Of a DNA stretch of 40,878 bases, positions 1 to 8,067 are shown in pieces. The position numbers and the translations under genes were made by a program. Numbering within the stretch: the stretch's first letter is position 1; each line of letters begins with the position of its first letter. This stretch comes from an uncultured Lachnospiraceae bacterium (GTDB lineage Bacteria > Bacillota > Clostridia > Lachnospirales > Lachnospiraceae), in NCBI GenBank assembly GCA_949738465.1, contig CATJBQ010000105.1, forward strand, positions 1-40,878, in the 5' to 3' direction. Under the pieces are notes generated by a model. It searched no databases and was not told the origin of the DNA. It saw only the letters and a list, made by a program, of their open reading frames with translations.

Positions 1-813
1 CAGCAAAAAAAACAGAATCACCGGCAGTAAAATGATGCAGCTGGCTGCACATAACGGCCCCCAGTTGGTCCCGGCACTCTGGATAAAGGCCGTGATTCCC
101 AGCGGAAGCGTTTTCAGCTTGGAGGTTGACAGATCCACGGATGCCCAGAGCATCTCCCCCCACCAGCCCAGGAACAGAAAAATGGCATTGGTGGCTGTCG
201 CCGGCAGCATCATCGGCAGCACCACCCTGGCAAAGGTTTTTGTCTCACTGCAGCCGTCCAGCCGCGCCGCTTCCATGATCTCCATCGGCACTGTTTTAAA
301 GAAATTCCGGTAAATATAAATTGCCAGCGCAAGCCCCCAGCCAATATAGGGAATAATCAGAGACAGATATGTCCCGGCAAGCTTCAGCCTGCTTACCATA
401 AGGTACATGGGCATCAAGATGGATTCTGAGGGCAGCATGGTAATCAGGAAAATCAAAAGCGTTAAAAGGTCCGCCCTGGGCACCTTCAGCTTCGCCAGGG
501 CATATCCGGCCAGGGAGGAAAGCACCAGGGTTGCCAGGACCGTAATTGTAACTACAATTACGCTTGTCCCAAAATAAGAGCCAATCTGGGCAATCGACCA
601 GGCATATTGATAATTTTCCCACTCAATAGAAGACGGCCAGAGCCAGATATTTTTATAAAACTCATTGGTTGACTTCAATGATGTTAAAAAAACGAAAAGC
701 ATGGGATAAATCGTTATTGCCACAAACAGAATCAAGACCACACGGAATGCCCAGTTCAATCTCCGCTCCTTCTTCCCTGTGGTTCTTCTGCCGTTCCTTT
801 TTTTACAATTCAT
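1..813 (-). CDS. carbohydrate ABC transporter permease (MalG/AraQ type), 3' end cut by window edge
   Basis: This is the second inner-membrane permease of a sugar importer; with the neighbouring permease it forms the channel for substrate handed over by the lipoprotein binding protein. I read 271 codons from the ATG at 813 to the window edge, so the stop is outside. A basic cytoplasmic start is followed by a membrane segment near residues 24-45 and at least four more. The EAA loop that docks on the ATPase is clear near residues 181-200 (EAARLDGCSE then ARVVLP). The start overlaps the upstream permease stop by 11 bases, so translation is probably coupled. No ATPase gene is visible; such transporters often share a distant MsmK/MsmX-type ATPase. 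The substrate cannot be read from the sequence. Confidence 0.93.
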   Translation of the reverse strand, partial: MNCKKRNGRRTTGKKERRLNWAFRVVLILFVAITIYPMLFVFLTSLKSTNEFYKNIWLWPSSIEWENYQYAWSIAQIGSYFGTSVIVVTITVLATLVLSSLAGYALAKLKVPRADLLTLLIFLITMLPSESILMPMYLMVSRLKLAGTYLSLIIPYIGWGLALAIYIYRNFFKTVPMEIMEAARLDGCSETKTFARVVLPMMLPATATNAIFLFLGWWGEMLWASVDLSTSKLKTLPLGITAFIQSAGTNWGPLCAASCIILLPVILFFLL

Positions 814-1690
814 ATTCTTCCCCCTTTAACAATGTACGCACCAGAATAATACTGACCGCCACCACAAAGGTAAACACAACGCCAACCGATGCTGCATTTC
901 CGAATTTTCCAAAATTAAAAGCGGTTTTCGTCATGTAGATTGGGACGGTGGAGGTCAGATTTCCCGGTCCCCCCTGGGTCATTGTAAAGATCAGATCATA
1001 GCTTTTGTACTGACTGCCCAGTGTGTTGATGGCCGAGAGCAGGATCATGGGCTTTATCAGCGGGTAGGTGATATGCCGCATTTGTTTTCCAAAGGACGCC
1101 CCGTCCAGCTTCCCGGATTCATAGAGGGTTCCCGGAATCGTCTGCATTGCCGCAAAGCAGAGCATCATCACCGATCCCGTACACTTCCATATCGCTACAA
1201 ATATAATACATGCCATGGCTGTGCTTTTGCTCTGCAGCCATACATTCGTCAGATCCCCAAGCCCGACCGCCTTAAGGAACTGATTCAAAAGCCCCATTTC
1301 CGGATTATAAAAAAATACGAACATCATACCGACTACGGCTGTCGGCAGCATAGCCGGACTATACAATACCAGCCGGAAGAAGGATCCCTCCTTACCTCCC
1401 AGCTTAAAGATCAACGTTGCCAGGAAAAGTCCCAGCAATACCCCGCCTGCCGTTGAGCACACCGCATAGATGATCGAATTCAACAGGCTTTTCTGTACCA
1501 GTGTATCCTTCCATATGGCCAGATAATTCGCAAATCCTGCAAACTGTGCCTCATGAAATCCATCCCACTCCTGAAAGGACAGGACAAAGTTCCATACAAA
1601 GGGGATCACATTACAGACGACGATAAATGCCAGAGCCGGCGCCAGAAATGCGATTCCGGTCCAGCTTATGCAGCTTTTTTTTCGTTTCAC
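803..1690 (-). CDS. carbohydrate ABC transporter permease (MalF/UgpA type)
   Basis: This is the first membrane subunit of the sugar importer, 295 aa and about the usual size. Six hydrophobic segments are visible, the first near residues 12-37. The conserved cytoplasmic EAA-type loop lies at residues 189-210 (LYESGKLDGASFGKQ then HITYP), with Gly in place of the second Ala, which is common in this subfamily. Translation starts at GTG; an AGGAGG lies 7 bases upstream (1698-1703) and no better ATG is near. It sits between the binding-protein gene and the second permease, overlapping the latter by 11 bases. The hairpin at 1710-1734 separates it from the binding protein and probably lowers its expression relative to that gene. 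Confidence 0.94.
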   Translation of the reverse strand: MKRKKSCISWTGIAFLAPALAFIVVCNVIPFVWNFVLSFQEWDGFHEAQFAGFANYLAIWKDTLVQKSLLNSIIYAVCSTAGGVLLGLFLATLIFKLGGKEGSFFRLVLYSPAMLPTAVVGMMFVFFYNPEMGLLNQFLKAVGLGDLTNVWLQSKSTAMACIIFVAIWKCTGSVMMLCFAAMQTIPGTLYESGKLDGASFGKQMRHITYPLIKPMILLSAINTLGSQYKSYDLIFTMTQGGPGNLTSTVPIYMTKTAFNFGKFGNAASVGVVFTFVVAVSIILVRTLLKGEEYEL

Positions 1691-1709
1691 GGCCTCGCCT
1701 CCTTTTTAA

Positions 1710-1734
1710 AAGGGCTGCCCTTTTGGCAGCCCTT
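1710..1734 (-). terminator. intercistronic hairpin, probable attenuator or mRNA-processing site
   Basis: A perfect 10-base inverted repeat (AAGGGCTGCC and GGCAGCCCTT, loop of 5) lies between the binding-protein stop at 1748 and the permease GTG at 1690. On the transcribed strand the stem ends in a short run of Ts. Similar hairpins in sugar ABC operons let most transcripts stop, or protect the upstream message, so that the binding protein is made in excess. That role here is inference. Confidence 0.6.
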
Positions 1735-1747
1735 GCCTGTCTATTCC

Positions 1748-3079
1748 TTATTCGGTTCCCCGAAGAGACTCCATTGCCTCTGCTGCAACCTCAACGCCAC
1801 CGTTTAAAATCAGATCCGGCATCAACTGGTTGGCACGATATTCATTCATCTCTGCTGTGGCAGGTCCTTCCGGTGTCTTTAATGCCTTGGCCTGATCCAG
1901 AACAGATTTTGCAAAAGGATCACTGATCTCTACCTGCACGTTCACCGGAATATACCCCTGGGCGGCATGGATATTTGCGATGTCCTTGCTCGTATAAGCC
2001 TTTAAGACCTCCACTGCCGCGTCAATATCTCCACAATTCTGGGGAATAAACAGGACATTCATTCCACCTAAAATGGCAGGCTGGGTATTGGAGGAAGGCC
2101 ATGGAACTGCCACCACTTCAAAATCTGCCTCATCCGCCACACTCTTTGCGCCAGCCGCGATCTCGGACATCATCAAAACCTTCCCCTGATAAAATGCTGC
2201 CCGCACCTCATCGCTCTTTACGGTTACCGCCCCATCCCCCGGATACATGTATCCCTTATCATACAGAGCTTTTGTATTTTCCAGTGCCCTTACGGATTCC
2301 TCCCCATTCAGTGGAACTTCTCCTCTGGTATAGGCATCGTAGATCCCGGCGGTACATACCTCGGACAGCATGGCATTCCGCCAGATCCAGTCAGCCCGAT
2401 TCAGGTCGCTGGCATTGGCAAAGGGAAACAGGCCGGCATCCTGGATTTTCTGGCACACCGTCTGGAATTCCTCAAAGGTCCATTCCTCGGGGATCTCAAC
2501 ACCGATCTCCTGAAGCTTCGCTTTATTCGCCAGGATCACCGAAAAATTTGTTTCCCAGGGAAGGCAGAGAACCCTGCCGTCCGCTGTGGTACAGGCATCA
2601 ATATCGCTCTCCCGGAATTGCCCCTTCCACTCTGGATCCTCCTCCAGGTAGGGCTTTAAATCCACCGCCATATCAGAAAAATTAGCCATCAGTTTTTGCA
2701 GCTCATAATTGTAAATATCACAGGGATCCCCGCTGGCAATTCCTGTTCGGATCACCTTATCCATGTTAGACCAGTCTACCTGGATTGCGTCAATATTGTA
2801 AATCCCACGGAACTGCTCCTCCAGAGCGTCTGTCATCATGGGGCCGGAGGTGTATTCAATCACCTTTCCGTAAAACTTAATGGTTTTTACATCACCGCTG
2901 CCGCCGCCAGATTCCTCCTGGTCCTTGCTCCCATCTGTTTCATCCGTGTTGGCAGAATCTTTCCCGTTCCCCGTTTCCTCCTGCTTTGACGCCGGCGGAT
3001 CCTGTTTTCCCCCACATCCGGCCAGCACCATTGCCGACATGGCAACACACAGCATCGCGCTCACTAGCTTCATCTTCAT
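1748..3079 (-). CDS. extracellular solute-binding lipoprotein of sugar ABC transporter (family 1)
   Basis: This is the substrate-capturing lipoprotein of the importer, 443 aa. The N terminus has a short basic start, a hydrophobic core and a lipobox LAGC about 21 residues in, so it is probably lipid-anchored outside the membrane. A Gly/Ser/Asp/Glu-rich linker follows, then an MsmE/MalE-like fold. I place the start at the ATG at 3079, because an AGGAGG at 3088-3093 sits 8 bases upstream; a longer reading from a TTG at 3097 would put that ribosome site inside the gene. A promoter candidate precedes it at 3113-3142, so it can be transcribed apart from the two-component genes upstream. The sugar is unknown; likely an oligosaccharide or glycoside, judging only from the family. 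Confidence 0.93.
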   Translation of the reverse strand: MKMKLVSAMLCVAMSAMVLAGCGGKQDPPASKQEETGNGKDSANTDETDGSKDQEESGGGSGDVKTIKFYGKVIEYTSGPMMTDALEEQFRGIYNIDAIQVDWSNMDKVIRTGIASGDPCDIYNYELQKLMANFSDMAVDLKPYLEEDPEWKGQFRESDIDACTTADGRVLCLPWETNFSVILANKAKLQEIGVEIPEEWTFEEFQTVCQKIQDAGLFPFANASDLNRADWIWRNAMLSEVCTAGIYDAYTRGEVPLNGEESVRALENTKALYDKGYMYPGDGAVTVKSDEVRAAFYQGKVLMMSEIAAGAKSVADEADFEVVAVPWPSSNTQPAILGGMNVLFIPQNCGDIDAAVEVLKAYTSKDIANIHAAQGYIPVNVQVEISDPFAKSVLDQAKALKTPEGPATAEMNEYRANQLMPDLILNGGVEVAAEAMESLRGTE

Positions 3080-3112
3080 TTCTTTCTCCTCCTTCAAATT
3101 GATGATAGAATC

Positions 3113-3142
3113 ATTATAGTGACATACGGTAATTTCTGACAG
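3113..3142 (-). promoter_or_regulatory. candidate sigma-A promoter for the sugar ABC operon
   Basis: On the minus strand a perfect TATAAT (3113-3118) is preceded by CTGTCA (3137-3142), 18 bases apart. The -10 box is consensus and the -35 matches 4 of 6. It lies 34 bases upstream of the binding-protein start, just downstream of yesN. A weak -35 fits a promoter that needs an activator, plausibly the adjacent YesN-type regulator. Confidence 0.55.
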
Positions 3143-3171
3143 TGGGCAAAAGAACGATAATATCCAAATTA

Positions 3172-4740
3172 TTACGATTCCCCTCTTTTCCGATATTGGC
3201 TTGGTGACAGCCCTGCCGCCTTTTTGAACACCGAAGAAAAATACTTGTAATCCTTATATCCTACCTGCTCGCAGATCTCATAGGTCATTTTATCCGTGGA
3301 ATCCAATAAAATCTTGGCCTGTTCAATCCGCACATGGTTCAGGTATTCTACAAAGGACATCCCTGTTTCCTTCTTGAACAGATAACTGAAATAATTTTTT
3401 GACTTGTGCACGTATTCCGCCATGTCCTCCAGTTTCACGTCTCCGGCATAATGATGGGAAATATAGTCAATGGACTGGATTACCGCCCTGCTGTGCTGAG
3501 CGCCGGTCACCTGGGCCATCCCATTTAAAATCAGATAGTACAGGTTATCGATCCAGGCATGATACTCCTCCAGAAAGCAGTAATCCGGAATGTCATTCAA
3601 CAGCATCTCATTCTGTTTCAGGATACTATAAACATCCATTCCCCGTTCCGAAACTACATTCAACAGCATATTTTTCAGCTCCAGGCAGATTCCTTTTATA
3701 AAGTCCGTTGAGGTAGCCTTCATCTGCCTTAATTCTGCGAATATGCCCTCCAGATATTGTCCCATAAACCCGTAGTCAAATTTTGCAATATGGTTTCGGA
3801 TCAGCCCGGGATCCACCGGGCTCACCATCAGACGCTCTCCTAAGAGCCCGGGATCCGACAGAATGACTCTCCCTCCTCCCAGGTACATACGGTGCCTGAT
3901 AAGCTGCCGGCATTCCTCAAACAGCAGCGGCAGTTCTTCTCCAAAAGCGCTTCTGCTTACCGCACAGGTTGCCGTAACCGCAAGCTGCTGCCGCAGGATC
4001 TGGTTGATCTCCTCAAACATCCTTACCATTCCATCCAGCTTTCTCCGGTATTCCGCTTCTGTGAAGACCTCCGCCATAAAATACAGCGTTCCCTGCCTCT
4101 GGAACAAAACGCTTCCCCGCAGGGACGACATTTCTTTTTGCAGAAGCTGCAAAAGAAGCTCTCCGGCCTGCTCTCCCCGCTCCGGATCTGCCGTATCCGC
4201 CGCACACAGGACCGCAAGCATTTCTTTTTGGAAATCAAGCTTCACACAGGATTTCATTTTTTCATAATCCTGGCCCTTAAGCTTTGCCGGAAGCCGGATC
4301 AGCCCCTCTATAGTCTGCATACGCTGGGCCTGTCTGGCGATTCTGCTATGACAGGACAGCATTTTTTCTTTTTCCACCGTATCCATGGCCCTTTGCACAC
4401 GTTCCAGCAGATGCTGGATGTTAATGGGCTTCAACAAATAATCAAAGGCCCCGATCTCTATGGCCTCCCGGGCATAGACAAACTCCGAATATCCACTGAG
4501 AATAATAATGGCCACCGGCTGGTAGCTTTTCCGGATCTGCCTCCCCAGATCCAAACCGCTAAGTCCGGGCATCTGGATATCGGTAAGCACGATCTCCGGC
4601 TTTTCCTTTCTGCTTAATTCCAGTGCTTCTATCCCGTTTTCCGCCGTAAATACCTCCCGGATCCCTAACGCTGCCCATTCAATCCCCTGCGCCAGCCCGG
4701 TTCGTATCTGCATCTCATCATCCGCAATCAATAGCTTCAT
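3172..4740 (-). CDS. response regulator, REC plus AraC-type DNA-binding domain (YesN family)
   Basis: This is the cytoplasmic partner of the sensor kinase encoded just upstream, 522 aa. The receiver domain fills residues 1-120 with the acidic pair D7/D8, the phospho-acceptor D54 (LTDIQMPG), S82 and K104 (LLKP). A long linker follows, and the last 100 residues form two AraC helix-turn-helix units, ending in the typical FSSVFKKAAGLSPSQYR stretch. I choose the ATG at 4740 because AGGAGG (4747-4752) lies 6 bases upstream; an in-frame ATG at 4755 would swallow it. The gene overlaps the kinase stop by 23 bases, so the two are co-translated. It probably activates the transporter operon downstream. 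Confidence 0.95.
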   Translation of the reverse strand: MKLLIADDEMQIRTGLAQGIEWAALGIREVFTAENGIEALELSRKEKPEIVLTDIQMPGLSGLDLGRQIRKSYQPVAIIILSGYSEFVYAREAIEIGAFDYLLKPINIQHLLERVQRAMDTVEKEKMLSCHSRIARQAQRMQTIEGLIRLPAKLKGQDYEKMKSCVKLDFQKEMLAVLCAADTADPERGEQAGELLLQLLQKEMSSLRGSVLFQRQGTLYFMAEVFTEAEYRRKLDGMVRMFEEINQILRQQLAVTATCAVSRSAFGEELPLLFEECRQLIRHRMYLGGGRVILSDPGLLGERLMVSPVDPGLIRNHIAKFDYGFMGQYLEGIFAELRQMKATSTDFIKGICLELKNMLLNVVSERGMDVYSILKQNEMLLNDIPDYCFLEEYHAWIDNLYYLILNGMAQVTGAQHSRAVIQSIDYISHHYAGDVKLEDMAEYVHKSKNYFSYLFKKETGMSFVEYLNHVRIEQAKILLDSTDKMTYEICEQVGYKDYKYFSSVFKKAAGLSPSQYRKRGES

Positions 4741-6487
4741 CTGTTTCCTCCTCATATGGCATCCTTACCGTTATCTTTGTACCGGCTCCTACACGGCTTT
4801 GGAAGGTAACCCCATAGCTTTCTCCATATTTATATTTGATTCTTCTGTTGATATTTCCAAGGGCTAATGCATGACAGGTGCCCTCCTCTAAGTCAAGCAT
4901 ATCCTGGACAGTCTTTTCATCTGTCCCAAGCCCGTTATCCTCCACCTCATATACCAGACAGTTCTCCTGAACATGGATCGACACCCGGATATACCCCGGA
5001 CCCAGCTTATCCCGGAGGCCATGTACAATGGCATTTTCCACCAACGGCTGCAGAATCAGGTTCAATACGGGATATCCCGCTGTCCGTTCCTCCATCCGGA
5101 TCTCCGTGGTCAGCCTGTCTCCAAACTTATTTTTCTGGATCAGCAGGTAATCCTTTAAGTGTGCGGTCTCATCCTGTACCGTCGTCATTTCCTTTCCCTG
5201 GTTCAGCGCATGGCGAAACAGATTCGCCAATGCCTCAATCTGCCCCGCCAGTTCGTACTGCTTTTCCTTGATCGCCATCCACCGGATGGAATCTAAGGTA
5301 TTATACAAAAAGTGCGGATTGATCTGGGACTGCAGATAACGGAGCTGGGCCTCCTTTTCCCGCAACTGGCTTTTATAAACCCGTTCAATCAGTTCTTCCA
5401 TGCATTGCCCCATCTCAATAAAGGAACGGTTCAGCATCCCGATTTCATCCTTCGAAGCCGTATACTGGCAGACACGGTACTGTCCCTCCCGAAAACGGCT
5501 TACATCCTGGGAGAGAAGCTTTACCGGCGTAATGATATACTTTTTCTGGATGCAGGAAAACACAATGCCAAACAGAAGGATCAAGAGCAGGCACAGCACC
5601 CCGATGGCGTTCTGCATGGTTCCCACACGCAGGCTGGCCCCCTCGTCAATCTTTATAACATACCAGTCTGTGGCATCAATATAATAAAAGCTCAGGATTC
5701 TGTCCGCCTCCAGCTTTAGCCAGCCCTCCCGGTTTGGGGCCAGAAAGGGGTAATAGTCTTCCCCTGCAATACTGGAGTTTAGGAGCTCCTTATGTACCGC
5801 GGACACCACCTCTCCGTCTCCATTTACAATAAACAGCTCCAGCGTCCCCTCCTCCCAGATGCCGCTGTACAAAGAACACAGATATTTTTCGTCCACATTC
5901 AGCCTTACATAGCCCAATATATCATCCATCCGGTGGATATTGTTCACGGCTCTTACCATAGCCACCTCATAAATACGGTTTCCTGCAGACACATAATCCG
6001 ATTCAAGGGCCGCCGGCATCCAGTAAGGCCTGCCCTTTTGCATGGCTGCCCTGGGAATACACACCGTATCCTCCTGCTCAAGATATGCGCCGCTCTGCAA
6101 AAATAAATTCTCCCCGTCAAAAACAGAAAGCCTCGTTATGTGATCCTTGCTCTCGGTAAGCTGTGCCATCGTGTAACGGGCCCTTTCCAAAAACTCCCGG
6201 TTCTCCTCCCGGCTATCTTCTCCCAGGTAACGCTGCAGATCGTCATTTCCGATCACCTGAAGCGATACGTAAATCAGGTCCTGGATCATGGCATCGATCG
6301 GCATCTTGGTTTGTTTTAGGATCGCAAGATTCGTTTTCAGATTCTGTTCATTGATGCGGCCCAACAGGCTCTGATTCAGCCATACCAGAATGAAAGATAA
6401 TGGAAGTATCAAAAACAGGATCAGGCTGGCCATAAATTTTTTCCCAACCGTCAGATTCCGGAAACACAGTTCTCTGAAATATTCCAT
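4718..6487 (-). CDS. sensor histidine kinase of the YesM/LytS type
   Basis: This membrane sensor kinase pairs with the YesN-like regulator. Its 589 aa contain a membrane segment near residues 18-37, a large extracytoplasmic region (about 38-293) of dCache type, a second membrane segment near 294-314, a HAMP linker, a His_kinase domain with the phospho-acceptor in QINPHFLYNTLD (H392), and an ATPase domain with N box LVENAIVHG (N485) and G box EDNGLG (about 516). The start at 6487 follows a GGAGGG about 9 bases upstream; the open frame extends to 6595 but without a ribosome site. The ligand is probably a sugar or glycan fragment linked to the transporter cargo, which is inference from position. 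Confidence 0.95.
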   Translation of the reverse strand: MEYFRELCFRNLTVGKKFMASLILFLILPLSFILVWLNQSLLGRINEQNLKTNLAILKQTKMPIDAMIQDLIYVSLQVIGNDDLQRYLGEDSREENREFLERARYTMAQLTESKDHITRLSVFDGENLFLQSGAYLEQEDTVCIPRAAMQKGRPYWMPAALESDYVSAGNRIYEVAMVRAVNNIHRMDDILGYVRLNVDEKYLCSLYSGIWEEGTLELFIVNGDGEVVSAVHKELLNSSIAGEDYYPFLAPNREGWLKLEADRILSFYYIDATDWYVIKIDEGASLRVGTMQNAIGVLCLLLILLFGIVFSCIQKKYIITPVKLLSQDVSRFREGQYRVCQYTASKDEIGMLNRSFIEMGQCMEELIERVYKSQLREKEAQLRYLQSQINPHFLYNTLDSIRWMAIKEKQYELAGQIEALANLFRHALNQGKEMTTVQDETAHLKDYLLIQKNKFGDRLTTEIRMEERTAGYPVLNLILQPLVENAIVHGLRDKLGPGYIRVSIHVQENCLVYEVEDNGLGTDEKTVQDMLDLEEGTCHALALGNINRRIKYKYGESYGVTFQSRVGAGTKITVRMPYEEETDEAIDCG

Positions 6488-6541
6488 TTTATTATCCCTC
6501 CCCCTATGATTGTTGAACGACTTTTTTCCATCTGTCGTTCT

Positions 6542-6604
6542 TTGGCATAAACTGCTGGTATATGCCAATTTTATTATAACGTAATCATTTTCCATGGGAA
6601 AATG
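6542..6604 (-). promoter_or_regulatory. promoter region of yesM-like gene with two inverted repeats
   Basis: On the minus strand TATAAT occurs at 6573-6578, with a weak TTCCCA 16 bases upstream. Two perfect 8-base inverted repeats bracket it: CATTTTCC/GGAAAATG (6586-6604, spacer 3) over the -35 side, and TTGGCATA/TATGCCAA (6542-6568, spacer 11) just downstream of the -10. Both look like operator sites, or the second could be a leader hairpin. No binding protein can be assigned from sequence. Confidence 0.45.
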
Positions 6605-6652
6605 GTATATTTTACGAAAGTATCCAAAATATCACGCCGCATCATGCATTCT

Positions 6653-6697
6653 GCCGCTGGCTGCTTTGGGGATAAAGCCCCCGGCTGCCAACGCGGC
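6653..6697. other. GC-rich imperfect hairpin between divergent genes
   Basis: The 350-base gap 6488-6838 separates the minus-strand kinase from the plus-strand F420-ligase-like gene. Besides promoters for both sides it contains an imperfect GC-rich inverted repeat (GCCGC/GCGGC outer arms, GGGG/CCCC inner arms). No run of Ts follows, so it is not a convincing terminator. Its function is unknown. Confidence 0.35.
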
Positions 6698-6699
6698 TC

Positions 6700-6728
6700 T
6701 TGACTTCTTTCCCCGATTATAGTACAAT
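6700..6728 (+). promoter_or_regulatory. strong sigma-A-type promoter
   Basis: TTGACT (6700-6705) and TACAAT (6723-6728) are separated by exactly 17 bases. Each matches consensus at 5 of 6 positions. The promoter faces the F420-ligase-like gene at 6839, giving a leader of about 100 bases. Confidence 0.72.
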
Positions 6729-6838
6729 TTTCTGCGGAATCGCTTCCATTTTTACAGGAACGGCGAATTCTTTACACCAGGGTTATTCTTGAAGCAGGAA
6801 AGAAAATTTTTAAGCCGTAAGGCGGATTGGAGACGCAT

Positions 6839-8029
6839 ATGGAAAGAACAACCGGAACCGTTGTACGGGGCGTACGGGCCCCCATTATCCGTGAAGGAGA
6901 CGACCTGGCCCGGATCGTTACCGACTGCATTGTAAACTGCATTGAACAGGAGCAGATCACCATCGGCGAGAAGGATGTGGTGGCTGTTACCGAATCCATC
7001 CTGGCCAGAGCCCAGGGCAACTATGCCGGCGTGGATGCTATTGCTGCCGATGTGGCGGCCAAATTCCCCTCCGGGCATATCGGGGTGATTTTCCCCATCT
7101 TAAGCCGGAACCGTTTTGCCATCTGTCTAAGGGGGATTGCCAAGGGCGTGAAAAAGATTACGCTGATGCTCTCCTATCCTTCGGATGAGGTGGGAAACCA
7201 TCTGTTTGACGTGGACCTCTTAGATGAGAAGGGCGTGGATCCCTATACGGATGTGCTTACAGAAGCCAGGTACCGGGAGCTGTTCGGCCATATCCTGCAT
7301 CCCTTTACCGGCGTAGATTATGTGGATTACTACAAGACGCTGATTACCGGCTGCGGCTGCGAATGCGAAATTATCTTTGCCAACAAGGCTGACGCCATCC
7401 TGGACTATACGAAGGATGTGCTCTGCTGTGACATCCATACCCGGGCCCGCACCAAGCGTCTCTTAAAGAAGGCCGGGGCGGAAACGGTCTTTGGCATGGA
7501 CGATCTCTTAACCGCCCCCGTAAACGGCAGCGGCTACAATGATTTCTGCGGACTTTTGGGTTCCAACAAGGCCACGGAGGATACGGTGAAGCTGTTCCCC
7601 AACAACTGCCAGCCCTTTGTGGAGCGGGTGCAGGCCCTCTTGAAGGAACGCACCGGCCATCAGATGGAGGTGATGGTATACGGAGACGGCGCTTTCAAGG
7701 ATCCGGTGGGCAAGATCTGGGAGCTGGCCGATCCGGTGGTTTCCCCCGGCTACACCAGCGGTCTGGAAGGAACCCCCAATGAACTGAAGCTGAAATATCT
7801 GGCCGACAATGAATTCGCGGATCTCTCCGGTGAGGAGCTTAAGAAGGCTATCTCTGAAAAGATCCACGAGAAGGACGGCAACCTGAAGGGCCAGATGGCC
7901 TCCGAGGGCACCACTCCCCGGCATCTGCCGGACCTGATCGGTTCTTTGTGCGACCTTTGCTCCGGCAGCGGCGACAAGGGGACGCCCATTGTGTACATAC
8001 AGGGGTATTTTGATAATTATACGAAGTAA
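6839..8029 (+). CDS. coenzyme F420-0:L-glutamate ligase-like protein (CofE/FbiB family fold)
   Basis: The 396-aa protein carries the features of the F420_ligase family near its N terminus: IREGDDLARIV, then ITIGEKDVVAVTESILARAQGNY. In archaea and actinobacteria this family adds glutamate to coenzyme F420. Nothing else for F420 synthesis is visible here and Lachnospiraceae are not known to make F420, so the true reaction is probably a different amide ligation on an unidentified substrate. The start at 6839 follows a TGGAG about 6 bases upstream. The gene sits alone behind a strong promoter and 38 bases before chorismate synthase, so the two are probably co-transcribed. Family assignment is fairly secure; the substrate is unknown. 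Confidence 0.8.
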   Translation: MERTTGTVVRGVRAPIIREGDDLARIVTDCIVNCIEQEQITIGEKDVVAVTESILARAQGNYAGVDAIAADVAAKFPSGHIGVIFPILSRNRFAICLRGIAKGVKKITLMLSYPSDEVGNHLFDVDLLDEKGVDPYTDVLTEARYRELFGHILHPFTGVDYVDYYKTLITGCGCECEIIFANKADAILDYTKDVLCCDIHTRARTKRLLKKAGAETVFGMDDLLTAPVNGSGYNDFCGLLGSNKATEDTVKLFPNNCQPFVERVQALLKERTGHQMEVMVYGDGAFKDPVGKIWELADPVVSPGYTSGLEGTPNELKLKYLADNEFADLSGEELKKAISEKIHEKDGNLKGQMASEGTTPRHLPDLIGSLCDLCSGSGDKGTPIVYIQGYFDNYTK

Positions 8030-8067
8030 CTACACACATAGACGCGACTTCCATTGAGGTATTTATT

